Shown here piece after piece: positions 7,949-16,461 of a DNA stretch of 39,762 nt. The notes beneath the pieces are model-generated. The model saw nothing but the letters and a program-made list of their open reading frames with translations. It was not told the DNA's origin and did not search any database. The DNA comes from Erythrobacter colymbi. GTDB lineage: Bacteria; Pseudomonadota; Alphaproteobacteria; Sphingomonadales; Sphingomonadaceae. The DNA lies in NCBI RefSeq assembly GCF_002155685.1, contig NZ_MUYK01000020.1, positions 1 to 39,762 of the forward strand. The letters are read 5' to 3'. A program made the position numbers and the translations under genes. Numbering within the stretch: position 1 is the first letter of the stretch; each line of letters starts with the position of its first letter.

Positions 7949-10900
7949 ATGCTCGAGGTCTTTACGGTCGGCGGCGGCGAGTACATCGTCAATGTCCTCA
8001 ATGCCGTCGCGGCATGGTCAGGGGGAGGGGGCTTCCGCTCCATGCTTCAGGTCGTCTTCGTGATGGGCCTGATCTACTCGCTTCTGGTGCTCGCCTTCAA
8101 TTTCGACTGGCGCGCCTGGATGAACTGGTTTCTGCAGGCGACCGCCATCTACATGATGCTGCTCGTGCCCACGGTGACGATCAAGGTCACCGATCGGATC
8201 GATCCCGGTCTTGCGCCTGCCACGGTCGCCAACGTCCCCTTGGGGTTAGGGGTTATGGCATCCTTCACCAGCCAGTTCGGCGACTGGATGACCCGCACGG
8301 CCGAGACCGTGTTTGTCATGCCCGATGCGCTCAAGATGACTAACAATGGCATCATCTATGGTGCGCGGCTGCTCGAGAAGGCGCAGACCTTCCAGATCAC
8401 CGATCCCGTCTTCCGCGCCAATCTCGACGAGCACTTCAAGCAATGCGTGTTCTATGACGTGCTCCTTGGCTTTACTCCGATGGAGACGCTGACGAACAGC
8501 AACAACCTGTGGCGGGATATCGGGCCCGGCAGTCCGGCGCGGGCCCAGAAATTTTTGACCCGCAGTGGTACCGGCGTGACCTCGTCCATCGTTCGCTGCA
8601 ACACCGCCTATTCAACGCTTGACGCGCAATGGACCGCGGAAATCGATGCCGATCTGCCGCTGTTCGCCAAGGGCGCCTATCCCGACTTGCTCGACACTAT
8701 CGCCGCGCAGCGCCTGAGGAACGACCTTGGCATCGTGGCGGGCACCATGCACGGGACCGCCACCGACCCCTATGCCTATCTCCAGCAGGTCTCGGTCATG
8801 GATGCCTTCATGGCGGCCCGTGAGAGCTTCTCGGACGCGGGCTGGGACGCCTATGCAGCGCAGCGCGCTGATGCACAGGCGCGCAACACCTACACCTCGA
8901 TCGCACAGCAGGCGATGACCTGGGTGCCGCTGCTCGGCATCGTCCTGCACGTCGTCTTCTATGCCATGTTCCCGGTGATCTTCCCGCTCTTCCTCTTTCC
9001 GCGAACTGGCATCACGACGCTTCGCGGCTACGGGATGGGGTTCTTCTACCTTGCTAGCTGGGGACCGCTGTATGTGGTCCTTCACATGTTCGTGATGAAC
9101 AGGGCCGCCAGTGCCTATGCTGCTGTCGCACCCACCGGGCCGACGCTGCTGGTCAGCAATGGCATCACCAATGTGAACAATGATATCGCGACCATCGCCG
9201 GGTTCATGATGATGAGTGTGCCGTTCATCGCGGCCGGCATGGCGCGCGGTGCGATGGCAATTGCCGGGCAGGCCACGTCGCTGCTTGGCCCCGCCCAAGC
9301 GGCGGGGCAGGCGGCCGCCGCAGAGCGTACGCTGGGCAACTATGCCCTCGGCAACACGTCGTTTCAGAATCTCACGGCCAACAACAGCAGCCTCAACAAG
9401 CACGATGACACCTTCAGCTACGGCTCCGGATTCGGGAAGACGTCGTTCACCCATTCCGATGGCGGGATCGAAACCGGCTTCGCCAATGGTGCCAATGCTT
9501 TCGACACCCGACAGGCCATCTCCTCCTTGGCCTACAAGCCGGTGCGCAGCGAAGGCTTCGCATCAGATTTCCGGGAAGCACTGTCTCAAGGCTTCAATAA
9601 GGCAGAGAGCTTGCGGCAGGCTGCAGCCGAATCTCGCAGCGCGACGGTGTCTACCGGTTCTGAGTTGGTTGAAAGCGCGACCCGCAGTGCGTCATCCTCG
9701 AATGAAAATGGCTCGGCTTTCAATTCGAGTGTGTCGAAATTCAACGACCAGGTTCGTTCGCTGTCCAATACGCTCCAAGAGAGATTTGGACTTAGCGAAA
9801 GCGAGTCTCAGAGTATCTCAAGGTCTTTTTTCCTGACTGGGGAGGGCGGCGGTACAGCTGGAGTGAATGGGAAAATCGGTGCTGGTAGCACGGACGGCAT
9901 CGTCGCTTCGATCGGAGCTGATGCTGCCGCCAGTCTTGGTCTTCGAATTGCGGCGCAGCATAAGCATGAGACCGGGGAAACGCTGACGGCAGACCAGGCG
10001 CTCTCCCGGGTTGCAGACTATGCCTACAAGGAGTCGAATTCGACACAGGCGAGGCAGGCGCGAGAGGACTTCACGCGCGCTACGAGCTCTACCTCTGATA
10101 GCGAGGTCAAATCCCTTTCTGATCGTTATTCGGCGAGCCTGGCCGACACACGGAACTATTCGAACGAAGCCGCGCGTACTCAGGAAGCCTACGAGCGGCA
10201 CAGCCAGGACTTCAGCGAGGCCGCATCGCGCGGCTATTCGCTGAGCCAGGATGAAACGCAGGAGTTTGTGACCTATGCACAGCAAGCCCTTCGTCAGCCG
10301 GAGAACAGCGTGCTTGCATCGACGGGTTGGCAGCCTCGGCTTGTCGCGACGACACCCGAACAGGAGCAGGTCAAGCAGATCCTGTTGAAGCAATTCATGG
10401 ACGACAAGGTCGATCAGGTGCGCCAGGAACTCGGTGTGTCATTCCCGGAATTGGGAAGCCCCACCGGCGACCGGCCGTCAATCACTTCGGCAGAGGGTGT
10501 GCAAGCGTTCGGTGAGGCAAACATCGCTGCGATCTCAGCGCGTGGTCCGAACGTCAGCGTGCGAGCAAATTCAGGAGATGCTTCGGTCAGAGAGGAAGCT
10601 GCGGAGAGAATTGACGAGGGGTCCTTCCGCCTGACTTCAGAGGGGCTTTCGTTAGGCAGCAAGGTCAGCGGCGCTGAAAGCCGTGCTGGCGCTCTCGGAG
10701 ATCGTGTCGATGAGCGCAATCACGAGTCCATCGGCACCTCACTTGTCTCTCCGGTGATCAAGGGTGCTGAGAACTATCTCGACGATGCGAAGGGTTGGAT
10801 TTCAGGTAAAGCGGAACAAGCCGGAGAGCTGATCGGCATTGGTGGGGGAGGGGCCGCCGGAGGCGGGCCCGTCAATTCTGCGTTGCCCCGCTCCGGGGAA

Positions 10901-11305
10901 GGTTTTCGAACCTATTCCGCACCCGGAAAGCAATACGGGACCGAGACCGTGATCAGTGAGCTGCGCTCTTCGTCGGCCGAGTGGGCAAGGCGCGGGGGTT
11001 CGCCGGTGAACATCGGTGATGTCAGCAAGCCCGGAGGTGGCGACATCGCTGGCCATGACACCCACGAGCAAGGCAGGCAGGTCGACATTCGTCCGTTCCG
11101 CCGAGATGGTGGGAATGCCCCTGTCACCTGGCAGAGTCGTGCTTATGACCGTGAGCAAACGCGCAATTACATCGAGTTCATGAAGGAACGTAACCCGGGC
11201 ACAACGGTGCTTTTCAACGATCCTGTGCTGGTAAAGGAAGGGCTAACCCAGAAATACGAAGGGCATGACAATCACCTGCACATTTCATTTCCGACCAGGA
11301 AGTGA
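7949..11305 (+). CDS. traG: TraG mating-pair protein fused to a MepA/LAS-like peptidase
   Basis: TraG is an inner-membrane protein with a large periplasmic part, needed for pilus assembly and mating-pair stabilisation in F-type systems. The 1118-residue product has an N-terminal membrane domain: hydrophobic segments near residues 31-85 and further ones around 325-470. A long Ser/Gln/Ala-rich helical region follows (about 480-960). A separate C-terminal domain (about 985-1118) carries motifs of LAS metallopeptidases such as MepA (penicillin-insensitive murein endopeptidase): NIGDVSKPGGG, then HDTHEQGRQVDIR, then HDNHLHISF. The likely zinc ligands are His1039, Asp1046 (spacing of seven, as in MepA) and His1109 or His1111. 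This domain is not part of F TraG. The start is preceded by GGGAAGGG. It is the last gene of the tra operon in the window. Confidence 0.9.
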   Translation: MLEVFTVGGGEYIVNVLNAVAAWSGGGGFRSMLQVVFVMGLIYSLLVLAFNFDWRAWMNWFLQATAIYMMLLVPTVTIKVTDRIDPGLAPATVANVPLGLGVMASFTSQFGDWMTRTAETVFVMPDALKMTNNGIIYGARLLEKAQTFQITDPVFRANLDEHFKQCVFYDVLLGFTPMETLTNSNNLWRDIGPGSPARAQKFLTRSGTGVTSSIVRCNTAYSTLDAQWTAEIDADLPLFAKGAYPDLLDTIAAQRLRNDLGIVAGTMHGTATDPYAYLQQVSVMDAFMAARESFSDAGWDAYAAQRADAQARNTYTSIAQQAMTWVPLLGIVLHVVFYAMFPVIFPLFLFPRTGITTLRGYGMGFFYLASWGPLYVVLHMFVMNRAASAYAAVAPTGPTLLVSNGITNVNNDIATIAGFMMMSVPFIAAGMARGAMAIAGQATSLLGPAQAAGQAAAAERTLGNYALGNTSFQNLTANNSSLNKHDDTFSYGSGFGKTSFTHSDGGIETGFANGANAFDTRQAISSLAYKPVRSEGFASDFREALSQGFNKAESLRQAAAESRSATVSTGSELVESATRSASSSNENGSAFNSSVSKFNDQVRSLSNTLQERFGLSESESQSISRSFFLTGEGGGTAGVNGKIGAGSTDGIVASIGADAAASLGLRIAAQHKHETGETLTADQALSRVADYAYKESNSTQARQAREDFTRATSSTSDSEVKSLSDRYSASLADTRNYSNEAARTQEAYERHSQDFSEAASRGYSLSQDETQEFVTYAQQALRQPENSVLASTGWQPRLVATTPEQEQVKQILLKQFMDDKVDQVRQELGVSFPELGSPTGDRPSITSAEGVQAFGEANIAAISARGPNVSVRANSGDASVREEAAERIDEGSFRLTSEGLSLGSKVSGAESRAGALGDRVDERNHESIGTSLVSPVIKGAENYLDDAKGWISGKAEQAGELIGIGGGGAAGGGPVNSALPRSGEGFRTYSAPGKQYGTETVISELRSSSAEWARRGGSPVNIGDVSKPGGGDIAGHDTHEQGRQVDIRPFRRDGGNAPVTWQSRAYDREQTRNYIEFMKERNPGTTVLFNDPVLVKEGLTQKYEGHDNHLHISFPTRK

Positions 11306-11343
11306 CCGCGATTTGGACCTCGTACGCTCGTTAATTTCCAAGC

Positions 11344-11574
11344 CTAAAGCAGGAAACCCAGGATGATCGCGGCCCACATCCCAAGGATGAATGTCGTTGC
11401 GATGCGTACAACAGGGATTTTACCTGTGTAAGGCTTGGAAGGCGTTTCGATCAGAGGCTCACTCTTCCGGAACTCATACCAACGAAGCGTTTCACCGGAC
11501 GGTGTCCCGGGTGTGTAGGGACTGTCCGATTGCCCAAGGGGATTCCGCGGCGTTGAGAAATCGTGAAGTGACAT
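11344..11574 (-). CDS. Small single-pass membrane protein, unknown function
   Basis: A 76-residue protein that I do not recognise. It has a polar, proline-rich N-terminal part and one hydrophobic segment at about residues 57-75 (RIATTFILGMWAAIILGFLL at the extreme C-terminus), suggesting a tail-anchored or single-pass inner-membrane protein. The ATG at 11574 has GAAAGG about ten bases upstream, which supports translation. It lies 38 bases beyond the traG stop on the opposite strand and downstream of the protease pair on the same strand. Whether it belongs with the protease genes or the conjugation genes cannot be told. Confidence 0.6.
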   Translation of the reverse strand: MSLHDFSTPRNPLGQSDSPYTPGTPSGETLRWYEFRKSEPLIETPSKPYTGKIPVVRIATTFILGMWAAIILGFLL

Positions 11575-11662
11575 AATTCGTGCCTTTCACAGGCATCATA
11601 TCACGACAGCGAGTTCCCACCAAGCGTTCTACACTTGTTCCATCTTCCCTTCAGCGCAACCC

Positions 11663-11935
11663 TCACTGCGGGATGGAACCATGAAGCGGCGGCAGCTGAA
11701 ACCCCTGCTCCTCGCGCGCATGCTTTACGCCGGGCAGGGCGGTGATCTTGGGAAGAAGCCTGATAGGCCCGCGTCCACCAAGAACGCCGGTCCGTTTCAT
11801 CACACGCTCGACATCGATGCCGAGCGCCTCAAGCTTGAGCGCGACGCTGCCGATCGCTTCGCGGTCGTTCACGGTCACGATGAAGCTGGTGAGCTCATCA
11901 GGCTTGTTCACCCGTTGTGTTGCCGATTTCGTCAT
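11663..11935 (-). CDS. I9-propeptide-like small protein next to a subtilisin
   Basis: The 90-residue product resembles the inhibitor I9 propeptide domain of subtilisins, here as a separate protein. The pattern is a strand FIVTVNDRE, a helix AIGSVALKLEALGID, a strand ERVMKRTGVLGG, a helix around RLLPKITALPGVKHA and a last strand with the LPGV-x-x-(A/V)-x-E arrangement typical of I9 domains. No signal peptide is seen. It starts 18 bases downstream of the S8 protease stop on the same strand, so the two are probably cotranscribed. A role as inhibitor or folding helper acting in trans on that protease is inferred from fold pattern and position only. Similar small proteins are often left as hypothetical or misnamed. 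Confidence 0.7.
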   Translation of the reverse strand: MTKSATQRVNKPDELTSFIVTVNDREAIGSVALKLEALGIDVERVMKRTGVLGGRGPIRLLPKITALPGVKHAREEQGFQLPPLHGSIPQ

Positions 11936-11953
11936 AGCCTGAGAGATAATGCA

Positions 11954-13162
11954 TCAAGGAGCCTTAACCAAGCCCTTCCCGATGTCGATGGTGCTTTGCC
12001 CTTCGAGCGGTTCAGCCGCTGCGACAAGCTGATCCCAGAGCCGCTGTCCCCTGAGCGCCGGGTTGGATTCGGCCCAGAGCGCAGCGAGCCCCGCCACGTG
12101 CGGACAGGCCATGCTTGTTCCGCTGAGGATTCGGTAGAGCTGGGGGCGCGGAACCGACGAGAAGACACCTGAGCCAGGTGCTGCCACATCAATACGGCCG
12201 GTGCCCACGCCACCATTCGAATAGGGCGCGACCCGTCCGTCCGCCTCGATGGCCGCGACCGCCATGATCGATGGCGCATTGGCGGGCGAGCTGACGGGGG
12301 CAACATAGCGGTAGCGGCGGTCACTGTCGTTGCCGGCCGCGGCGACGATCAGACAGCCCGCGTCAAGAGCCTGCGATGCGATATCCTCGTAGAGCGGATC
12401 GAATGGCTCCTGCGGGCCTGTGGCGCGGCCGAGCGACATCGAGATGATGTCGCAGCCGTTGTCGAGCGCCCACTCGATTCCAGCAATGATGTCGAGCTCG
12501 CGGCCCGCGCCGCGATTGTTCAGAACCTTGGCCACGAAAAGCTCGGCACCGGGAGCGACGCCGTAGCGGGGCACATTGACGGCCTGCGGCGGGCCAGCTG
12601 CGGCCGTGCCAGCGCAGTGCGTGCCGTGCCCTTGAATATCGTCAACGGGCTCGCCGGGTACGAAGCTCGCATGGGTGATTGCCCGCGAGGCGAAGTCGGG
12701 GTGGGCAAGGTCGATGCCGGTATCGAGAACAGCCAGTCTGATGCCCGCGCCGGTAAAGGCGCTCTGATCGGCACCTGTGGCAGCCAAGCCCCATGTGCGG
12801 TCTGTATCGTCGGCCCACGGCGGATCGCCGAGCGCGAACATCCAGAACTCCGGGCGGCTGTCAACTACCAGTCCCTCGGCTTGCAGCATCTGTGCGATCG
12901 ACACCGATGCCTCTGGCCCGCCGCTAATCGCGGCCACGGAGAACCGGGGAAGGATGATGGTCGCATCGTGTTCGGCCGCCGCCGCCATGGTGTCGACGAG
13001 TGAGCCATACTCGGGAGCAATGAAGGGAGGAACGTCGAGAATGCCGTTCAGCAGCTTGAAGGCTTCCTTGGCTCCGCCGTCTTTCTCGAACATGACAAGC
13101 CGCCGTCCGGTGGGTTGGGGGGCCATGATCACAGGGGAAGCCATTGTCTCCTCGACGGCCAT
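11954..13162 (-). CDS. S8 family (subtilisin-like) serine protease
   Basis: Subtilase with all three catalytic motifs: Asp147 in VLDTGIDLAHPDF, His179 in GHGTHCAGT, and Ser350 in GTSMACPHVAG; the oxyanion-hole Asn is in AAAGNDSD. The length (402 residues) fits a catalytic domain of about 280 residues plus an N-terminal extension of about 125. No clear signal peptide is seen, so it may act in the cytoplasm or be exported by another route. Two starts are possible: ATG 13162 (GGAG six bases upstream) and ATG 13144 (GAGGAG close by). The next gene downstream encodes a separate I9-like protein, which suggests that the usual propeptide function is supplied in trans. It lies next to the tra operon on the opposite strand. 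Confidence 0.92.
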   Translation of the reverse strand: MAVEETMASPVIMAPQPTGRRLVMFEKDGGAKEAFKLLNGILDVPPFIAPEYGSLVDTMAAAAEHDATIILPRFSVAAISGGPEASVSIAQMLQAEGLVVDSRPEFWMFALGDPPWADDTDRTWGLAATGADQSAFTGAGIRLAVLDTGIDLAHPDFASRAITHASFVPGEPVDDIQGHGTHCAGTAAAGPPQAVNVPRYGVAPGAELFVAKVLNNRGAGRELDIIAGIEWALDNGCDIISMSLGRATGPQEPFDPLYEDIASQALDAGCLIVAAAGNDSDRRYRYVAPVSSPANAPSIMAVAAIEADGRVAPYSNGGVGTGRIDVAAPGSGVFSSVPRPQLYRILSGTSMACPHVAGLAALWAESNPALRGQRLWDQLVAAAEPLEGQSTIDIGKGLVKAP

Positions 13163-13280
13163 GCAGAACTCCGAACGTCACCAGCGTGGGGTGCAGCCTT
13201 TAGCATGATTGCAGCTGAAGGGCACCCCGAACGCGCCGTGTTGTGTGACACGTTTCGCCTGGCACCGGCGTCCGTTTGGA

Positions 13281-13304
13281 GGGGCGGCATTGAAGCACCG
13301 CCCC
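13281..13304 (-). terminator. GC-rich hairpin after the beta-barrel gene
   Basis: GGGGCGG (13281-13287) and CCGCCCC (13298-13304) form a perfect 7-bp stem with a 10-nt loop, ten bases beyond the stop of the outer-membrane protein gene. There is no run of U, so a role as terminator is likely but not certain. Confidence 0.4.
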
Positions 13305-13313
13305 GCCGATACG

Positions 13314-13934
13314 TCAGAACTTGCCGAGCAGCGTGATGATGCCCTGGTTGCGGCTCACGCCGATCCCGGTGTCCGTTCCGAACAGCTCGAGGTTGCCGTA
13401 GTCCGAGTAACGATATTCGAGACGGATGGCATAGTTGCTCGAAAGGTCGATCTCGCCGCCGGCGCCCAGACGAACGCCGCCGAACGAGACCTCATCGGAG
13501 ATTTCGCCGGTGCCGTCGTCATATTCGCCCTCGATCGAGGCGTCCGTGTAGCCGGCCTTCACATACAGGATGCCGTTGCGGCCCGGGCGAAAGCCGAGAC
13601 GGCCACCGACATAGAGGTCGCGGCCGGCGTTCACCGAGACGCGGTCGCCGGGCACGTCGAAATCAGTGGCCGACACGCCCACGCTTGAATCGGTATATTC
13701 AGCCTCGATGCCGAAGACGATCCCGCTGGTGGTTTCGTAGTCGTAGCCGACGGTCAGACCCAGCACGACGTCCTCTTCACTTTCGGAGATCCCATCGAAT
13801 TCTGTCTCGACGCTATCGAGGCCTACGATGGCCCCTGCGATGAACTTTCCACCTGCGGTGCTGTCGTCTTGCGCCAGGGCAGGGCCGGCGAGGGAGACAG
13901 CTGCGACCGCTCCCGCGAGAGTTACGAACTTCAT
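13314..13934 (-). CDS. Outer-membrane beta-barrel protein
   Basis: The 206-residue protein has a signal peptide (cleavage after Ala21, GPALA) and alternating strands typical of a small eight-stranded outer-membrane barrel: VVLGLTVGYDYET, GIVFGIEAEYTDS, LYVGGRLGFRPG, ILYVKAGYTDAS, VRLGAGGEIDL, YAIRLEYRYSDYG, and a last strand ending in Phe (ITLLGKF), the usual signal for insertion by the BAM complex. It matches the porin-like/OmpW-OmpX-type opacity proteins common in sphingomonads; substrate and function are unknown. AAAAAGGA lies about eight bases before the ATG. It is followed by a hairpin at 13281-13304 and is a single-gene unit. Confidence 0.8.
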   Translation of the reverse strand: MKFVTLAGAVAAVSLAGPALAQDDSTAGGKFIAGAIVGLDSVETEFDGISESEEDVVLGLTVGYDYETTSGIVFGIEAEYTDSSVGVSATDFDVPGDRVSVNAGRDLYVGGRLGFRPGRNGILYVKAGYTDASIEGEYDDGTGEISDEVSFGGVRLGAGGEIDLSSNYAIRLEYRYSDYGNLELFGTDTGIGVSRNQGIITLLGKF

Positions 13935-14145
13935 GATATGTCCTTTTTCCGCTCAGGATTGAGCGCGGCGGCCCCTATCAGCGAAGGCCTTCCAAAGCAC
14001 TAATATTGCGCCTATTTTGTGTGGACAGCTGTGAGGCAGTAGCGGCCTCGCAAGGCTTCGCGGGAGTTGTGCAACCGTTTCTTGGTGAGTTGGCTCTATG
14101 GGGCGGCTCACTGAGCTTTTGTGGCATGAAGAGAGAGGCGAGCGA

Positions 14146-14868
14146 ATGAGGTTCGGGAAGTCGTCGATCATCGGGCTCGCGGCAATCATAGTCGCGGGCT
14201 TTGCAGCCTACATGTATTTCGCGTCCCCGCTGGTCGCCCTCAATGGGATGAAGACGGCACTCGAACAGCGAGATCACGAGGCGTTTTCGGCCTACATCGA
14301 TTTCGACAAGCTGCGTGCGTCCCTGCGCGAGGAACTCGCGGCGCAGGCCGCAATCCATGCCGCCGAGAGCGATAACCCGTTGGAGCAGATGGGCATAGCC
14401 GCGGGTGCCGCGATAGCAGATCCGCTCATCGATCGCCTCGTAACGCCAACCGCCATCAGGGTCGCGTTCGAGCGTCGTGCGTCGGAGCAGCCCGGCAACG
14501 GTTCTGACGACATGTTCGGCAACCTTGCGAGCGAAGGGACGATTGATCGGTCAGGTTTCGGCAGCTTCAAGCTGGTCACCAAGGAAGGTGGGAGCTTCGT
14601 CTTCGAGCGGGAGTGGTTCAGCTGGAAGCTGGTGGGCATTCAGTTCCCAGCACTGCGGTCGAGCGAAAGCAATTCGAAGGCTGCGGAGGTCCTGGCGTCT
14701 CCATTAGACACCGATGATCCGCATTCGATGCCAAGTGCCGAAGAGGAAACCGGCCATGGCGGTACAGTGCACCGTGACGTCCTAGCTACCGCTTGCGAAG
14801 AAGGTGATGAGTTCGCCTGTGAGCAGCTTGGCGAGATGGCGCCGGGCGAGGTCTACTACCAGTATTGA
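14146..14868 (+). CDS. DUF2939 domain protein, membrane-anchored
   Basis: The 240-residue product matches the DUF2939 pattern: an N-terminal membrane anchor (SSIIGLAAIIVAGFAAYMYF), immediately followed by ASPLVALNGMKTALEQRDHE and YIDFDKLRASLREELAAQ, then a long alanine-rich helix and DPLIDRLVTP. Residues about 120-170 form the beta part of the domain (SFKLVTKEGGSFVFEREW). The last 50 residues are acidic and rich in His/Glu and contain two Cys; I do not recognise them. The function of the family is not known. The ATG at 14146 was preferred to the upstream in-frame ATG at 14098 because GAGAGAGG precedes it and homology starts there. Confidence 0.75.
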   Translation: MRFGKSSIIGLAAIIVAGFAAYMYFASPLVALNGMKTALEQRDHEAFSAYIDFDKLRASLREELAAQAAIHAAESDNPLEQMGIAAGAAIADPLIDRLVTPTAIRVAFERRASEQPGNGSDDMFGNLASEGTIDRSGFGSFKLVTKEGGSFVFEREWFSWKLVGIQFPALRSSESNSKAAEVLASPLDTDDPHSMPSAEEETGHGGTVHRDVLATACEEGDEFACEQLGEMAPGEVYYQY

Positions 14869-15010
14869 CCGTGATGGGCATACCGTGAACTCGTGTCCCG
14901 ATAATGCATCCGTACCCTGGTCTCGTCACCCCGCGCGCCGCTAACCGCTACACTCTCGGCACGCTCACAAGCATGCGCCCCATCAATTTCCCACTTCCGC
15001 GCCTTATGAC

Positions 15011-15349
15011 CTACCAGAATTCCTTGTCGCCGCGGTGACCTCGCCATGCGTTGTCCCACTTCTGTCCGACCGTGCCATCGACGGGGCGATGGCCAATGGG
15101 ATGATCGCGCATCACGTCGTCGATATGCGGCTTATCCTTGTGCGAGGCGAATGCACCGATTCCGTGTTCCTTCAGATAGGCGACGTAGGCGTGCTCATGC
15201 TCTGTCTTTGGTTCTGCCTTGCCCCACGCAACATCCTGAAATTGCCGCTGTGCCGCTGATTTCGGGCGACGCCGCTTCAGACGGAGCTCTTCGTAAAATT
15301 GGAGATGCTCCTTCAGAAGCCTTTCAATCTGCGATTGATCGAGCTTCAT
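15011..15349 (-). CDS. Hypothetical basic protein
   Basis: The 112-residue product is not recognised. It begins with a helical segment SQIERLLKEHLQFYEELRLKRR and has many charged and aromatic residues; no signal peptide, membrane segment or catalytic motif is seen. The ATG at 15349 has GGAGG eight bases upstream, which is the main support. It lies 17 bases downstream of the deleted recombinase on the same strand and may have been cotranscribed with it. Reading on the opposite strand gives an overlapping frame, which was judged less likely because it lacks a ribosome site. Confidence 0.5.
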   Translation of the reverse strand: MKLDQSQIERLLKEHLQFYEELRLKRRRPKSAAQRQFQDVAWGKAEPKTEHEHAYVAYLKEHGIGAFASHKDKPHIDDVMRDHPIGHRPVDGTVGQKWDNAWRGHRGDKEFW

Positions 15350-15366
15350 GCGTCGGCCTCCGGGAC

Positions 15367-15615
15367 TTACGAACCACGTCTTATAGTCCGATACACGGTA
15401 GGCCGCGAGACCTTGAACAGCTCGCCGAGGTCGCTGATCGAGTATTCGCCGATGCCGACTGCTGCCAGCGCATGGCCGAGGCCTGGACGATCGCGGTTCC
15501 GGCCGGTGGGGCCGCGGTCGGTGTAGATGCGGTCATCGGGCACACCGAGCTCGATTAGCGCGCGGCGCTGGGCGGTGAGGTCCTGCTTGTCGGTCGAGTA
15601 GCAGGCATATCTGTC
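15367..15615 (-). pseudogene. Serine recombinase (resolvase) with internal deletion
   Basis: The readable segment joins the start of a Tn3-type resolvase to its very end. YACYSTDKQDLTAQRRALIE and ELGVPDDRIYTDRG come from the catalytic N-terminus, but after ALAAV the sequence jumps to GEYSISDLGELFKVSRPTVY, the C-terminal helix-turn-helix. About 90 residues, including the catalytic arginine motif and the long dimer helix, are missing, yet the frame is intact. The usual YARVS is YACYS, losing the conserved Arg next to the active Ser. The product cannot be an active recombinase, but it retains a DNA-binding end. The open frame extends upstream to 15783, but that part does not resemble a resolvase. 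An intact recombinase lies just upstream on the other strand. Confidence 0.75.
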
Positions 15616-15797
15616 AGCCGGCGTCGGGATTCCGATAGAAGAAGTGCGGATGCTCCCGGAGAGCCGCTGGCGGAAGTTCGCGCAAGCGACTGCCGGGTTC
15701 AACGAATGGGTCGCTATTCCTGCAAACCGACAAAAATTTGAGGAAAGGTTCGGATCGGACCCATAACATTTGGGCACACTCATATGTGATTATTGGG

Positions 15798-15878
15798 TGT
15801 GACAGGATAAATTGTAACAAATGAGTGGCAAATCGGATTTTGTGACAGCATCAGGGTGCCAACCACCTTAATGTGACA
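15798..15878 (+). promoter_or_regulatory. TGTGACA direct repeats before the resolvase (possible res site)
   Basis: TGTGACA occurs at 15798-15804, 15841-15847 and 15872-15878, with a variant TGTAACA at 15813-15819, all in the same orientation and ending eight bases before the resolvase start. Resolvases usually bind sites in front of their own gene, where recombination and self-repression occur. The repeats are a candidate operator or res site; clear inverted arms of a classical res subsite were not seen. Confidence 0.45.
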
Positions 15879-15885
15879 TTTTGCC

Positions 15886-16461
15886 ATGCCTCGCATCGGA
15901 TACGCCCGCGTCAGCACGACGAGCCAAGACCTGGAAATTCAGCAGGCCAAGCTGAAGGCGGCGGGCTGCGAGATTATCCGTGCCGAGACCAGCTCCGGGG
16001 CATCACGCGACGGACGCACGGAGCTTGCCACTGTGTTGGAATTTCTGCGCGAGGGTGACGAACTGGTCGTCCATCGGCTTGACCGGCTCGGCCGATCGAC
16101 ACGCGATGTCCTAAATTTGGTTCATGAGCTGGACGCCAAGGGAGCTTCACTGCGAGTTCTTGAGCTGGAGGTGACGACCGCGGGCGACATGGGCCGCATG
16201 GTCATCACCATTCTCGGCATGGTGGCTGACATGGAGCTGAAGTTCATCCGCGACCGGCAGCGGGCCGGTATCGATGCGGCTAAAGACAAGGGCGTTTACA
16301 AAGGCCGGCAGAAGCGTGTGGACGATGACGCTATTCGCAGGCTGGCATCGGAGGGCGGGCCTAAAGCACAGATTGCCCGTGATCTCGGCGTGTCGCGCAT
16401 GACCATCTATCGAGCCCTGGAAAAGCAGAAGGCGGAGCCAAAGATGAATGAAAATTCGTAA
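15886..16461 (+). CDS. Serine recombinase (resolvase/invertase family)
   Basis: Complete 191-residue small serine recombinase of the Tn3 resolvase/DNA invertase type. The nucleophile is Ser10 in GYARVST, with Arg8; further catalytic arginines are Arg67 and Arg70 in HRLDRLGRSTRD. The dimer helix region GRMVITILGMVADMELKFIR and the C-terminal helix-turn-helix (AQIARDLGVSRMTIYRALEK) are both present. It should resolve cointegrates or invert DNA at a nearby site. There is no strong ribosome site, and four TGTGACA-like repeats lie immediately upstream, suggesting tight autoregulation. No matching transposase is next to it, so it may be a remnant of a Tn3-type element or an island-associated recombinase. 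Confidence 0.92.
   Translation: MPRIGYARVSTTSQDLEIQQAKLKAAGCEIIRAETSSGASRDGRTELATVLEFLREGDELVVHRLDRLGRSTRDVLNLVHELDAKGASLRVLELEVTTAGDMGRMVITILGMVADMELKFIRDRQRAGIDAAKDKGVYKGRQKRVDDDAIRRLASEGGPKAQIARDLGVSRMTIYRALEKQKAEPKMNENS

Noticed and set aside
11391..11576. Plus frame overlapping the small membrane protein
   Set aside because: The minus-strand gene has a better ribosome site and a clear membrane segment.
15614..15820. Short minus frame upstream of the deleted resolvase
   Set aside because: No ribosome site or similarity, and it runs through the candidate res-site repeats.
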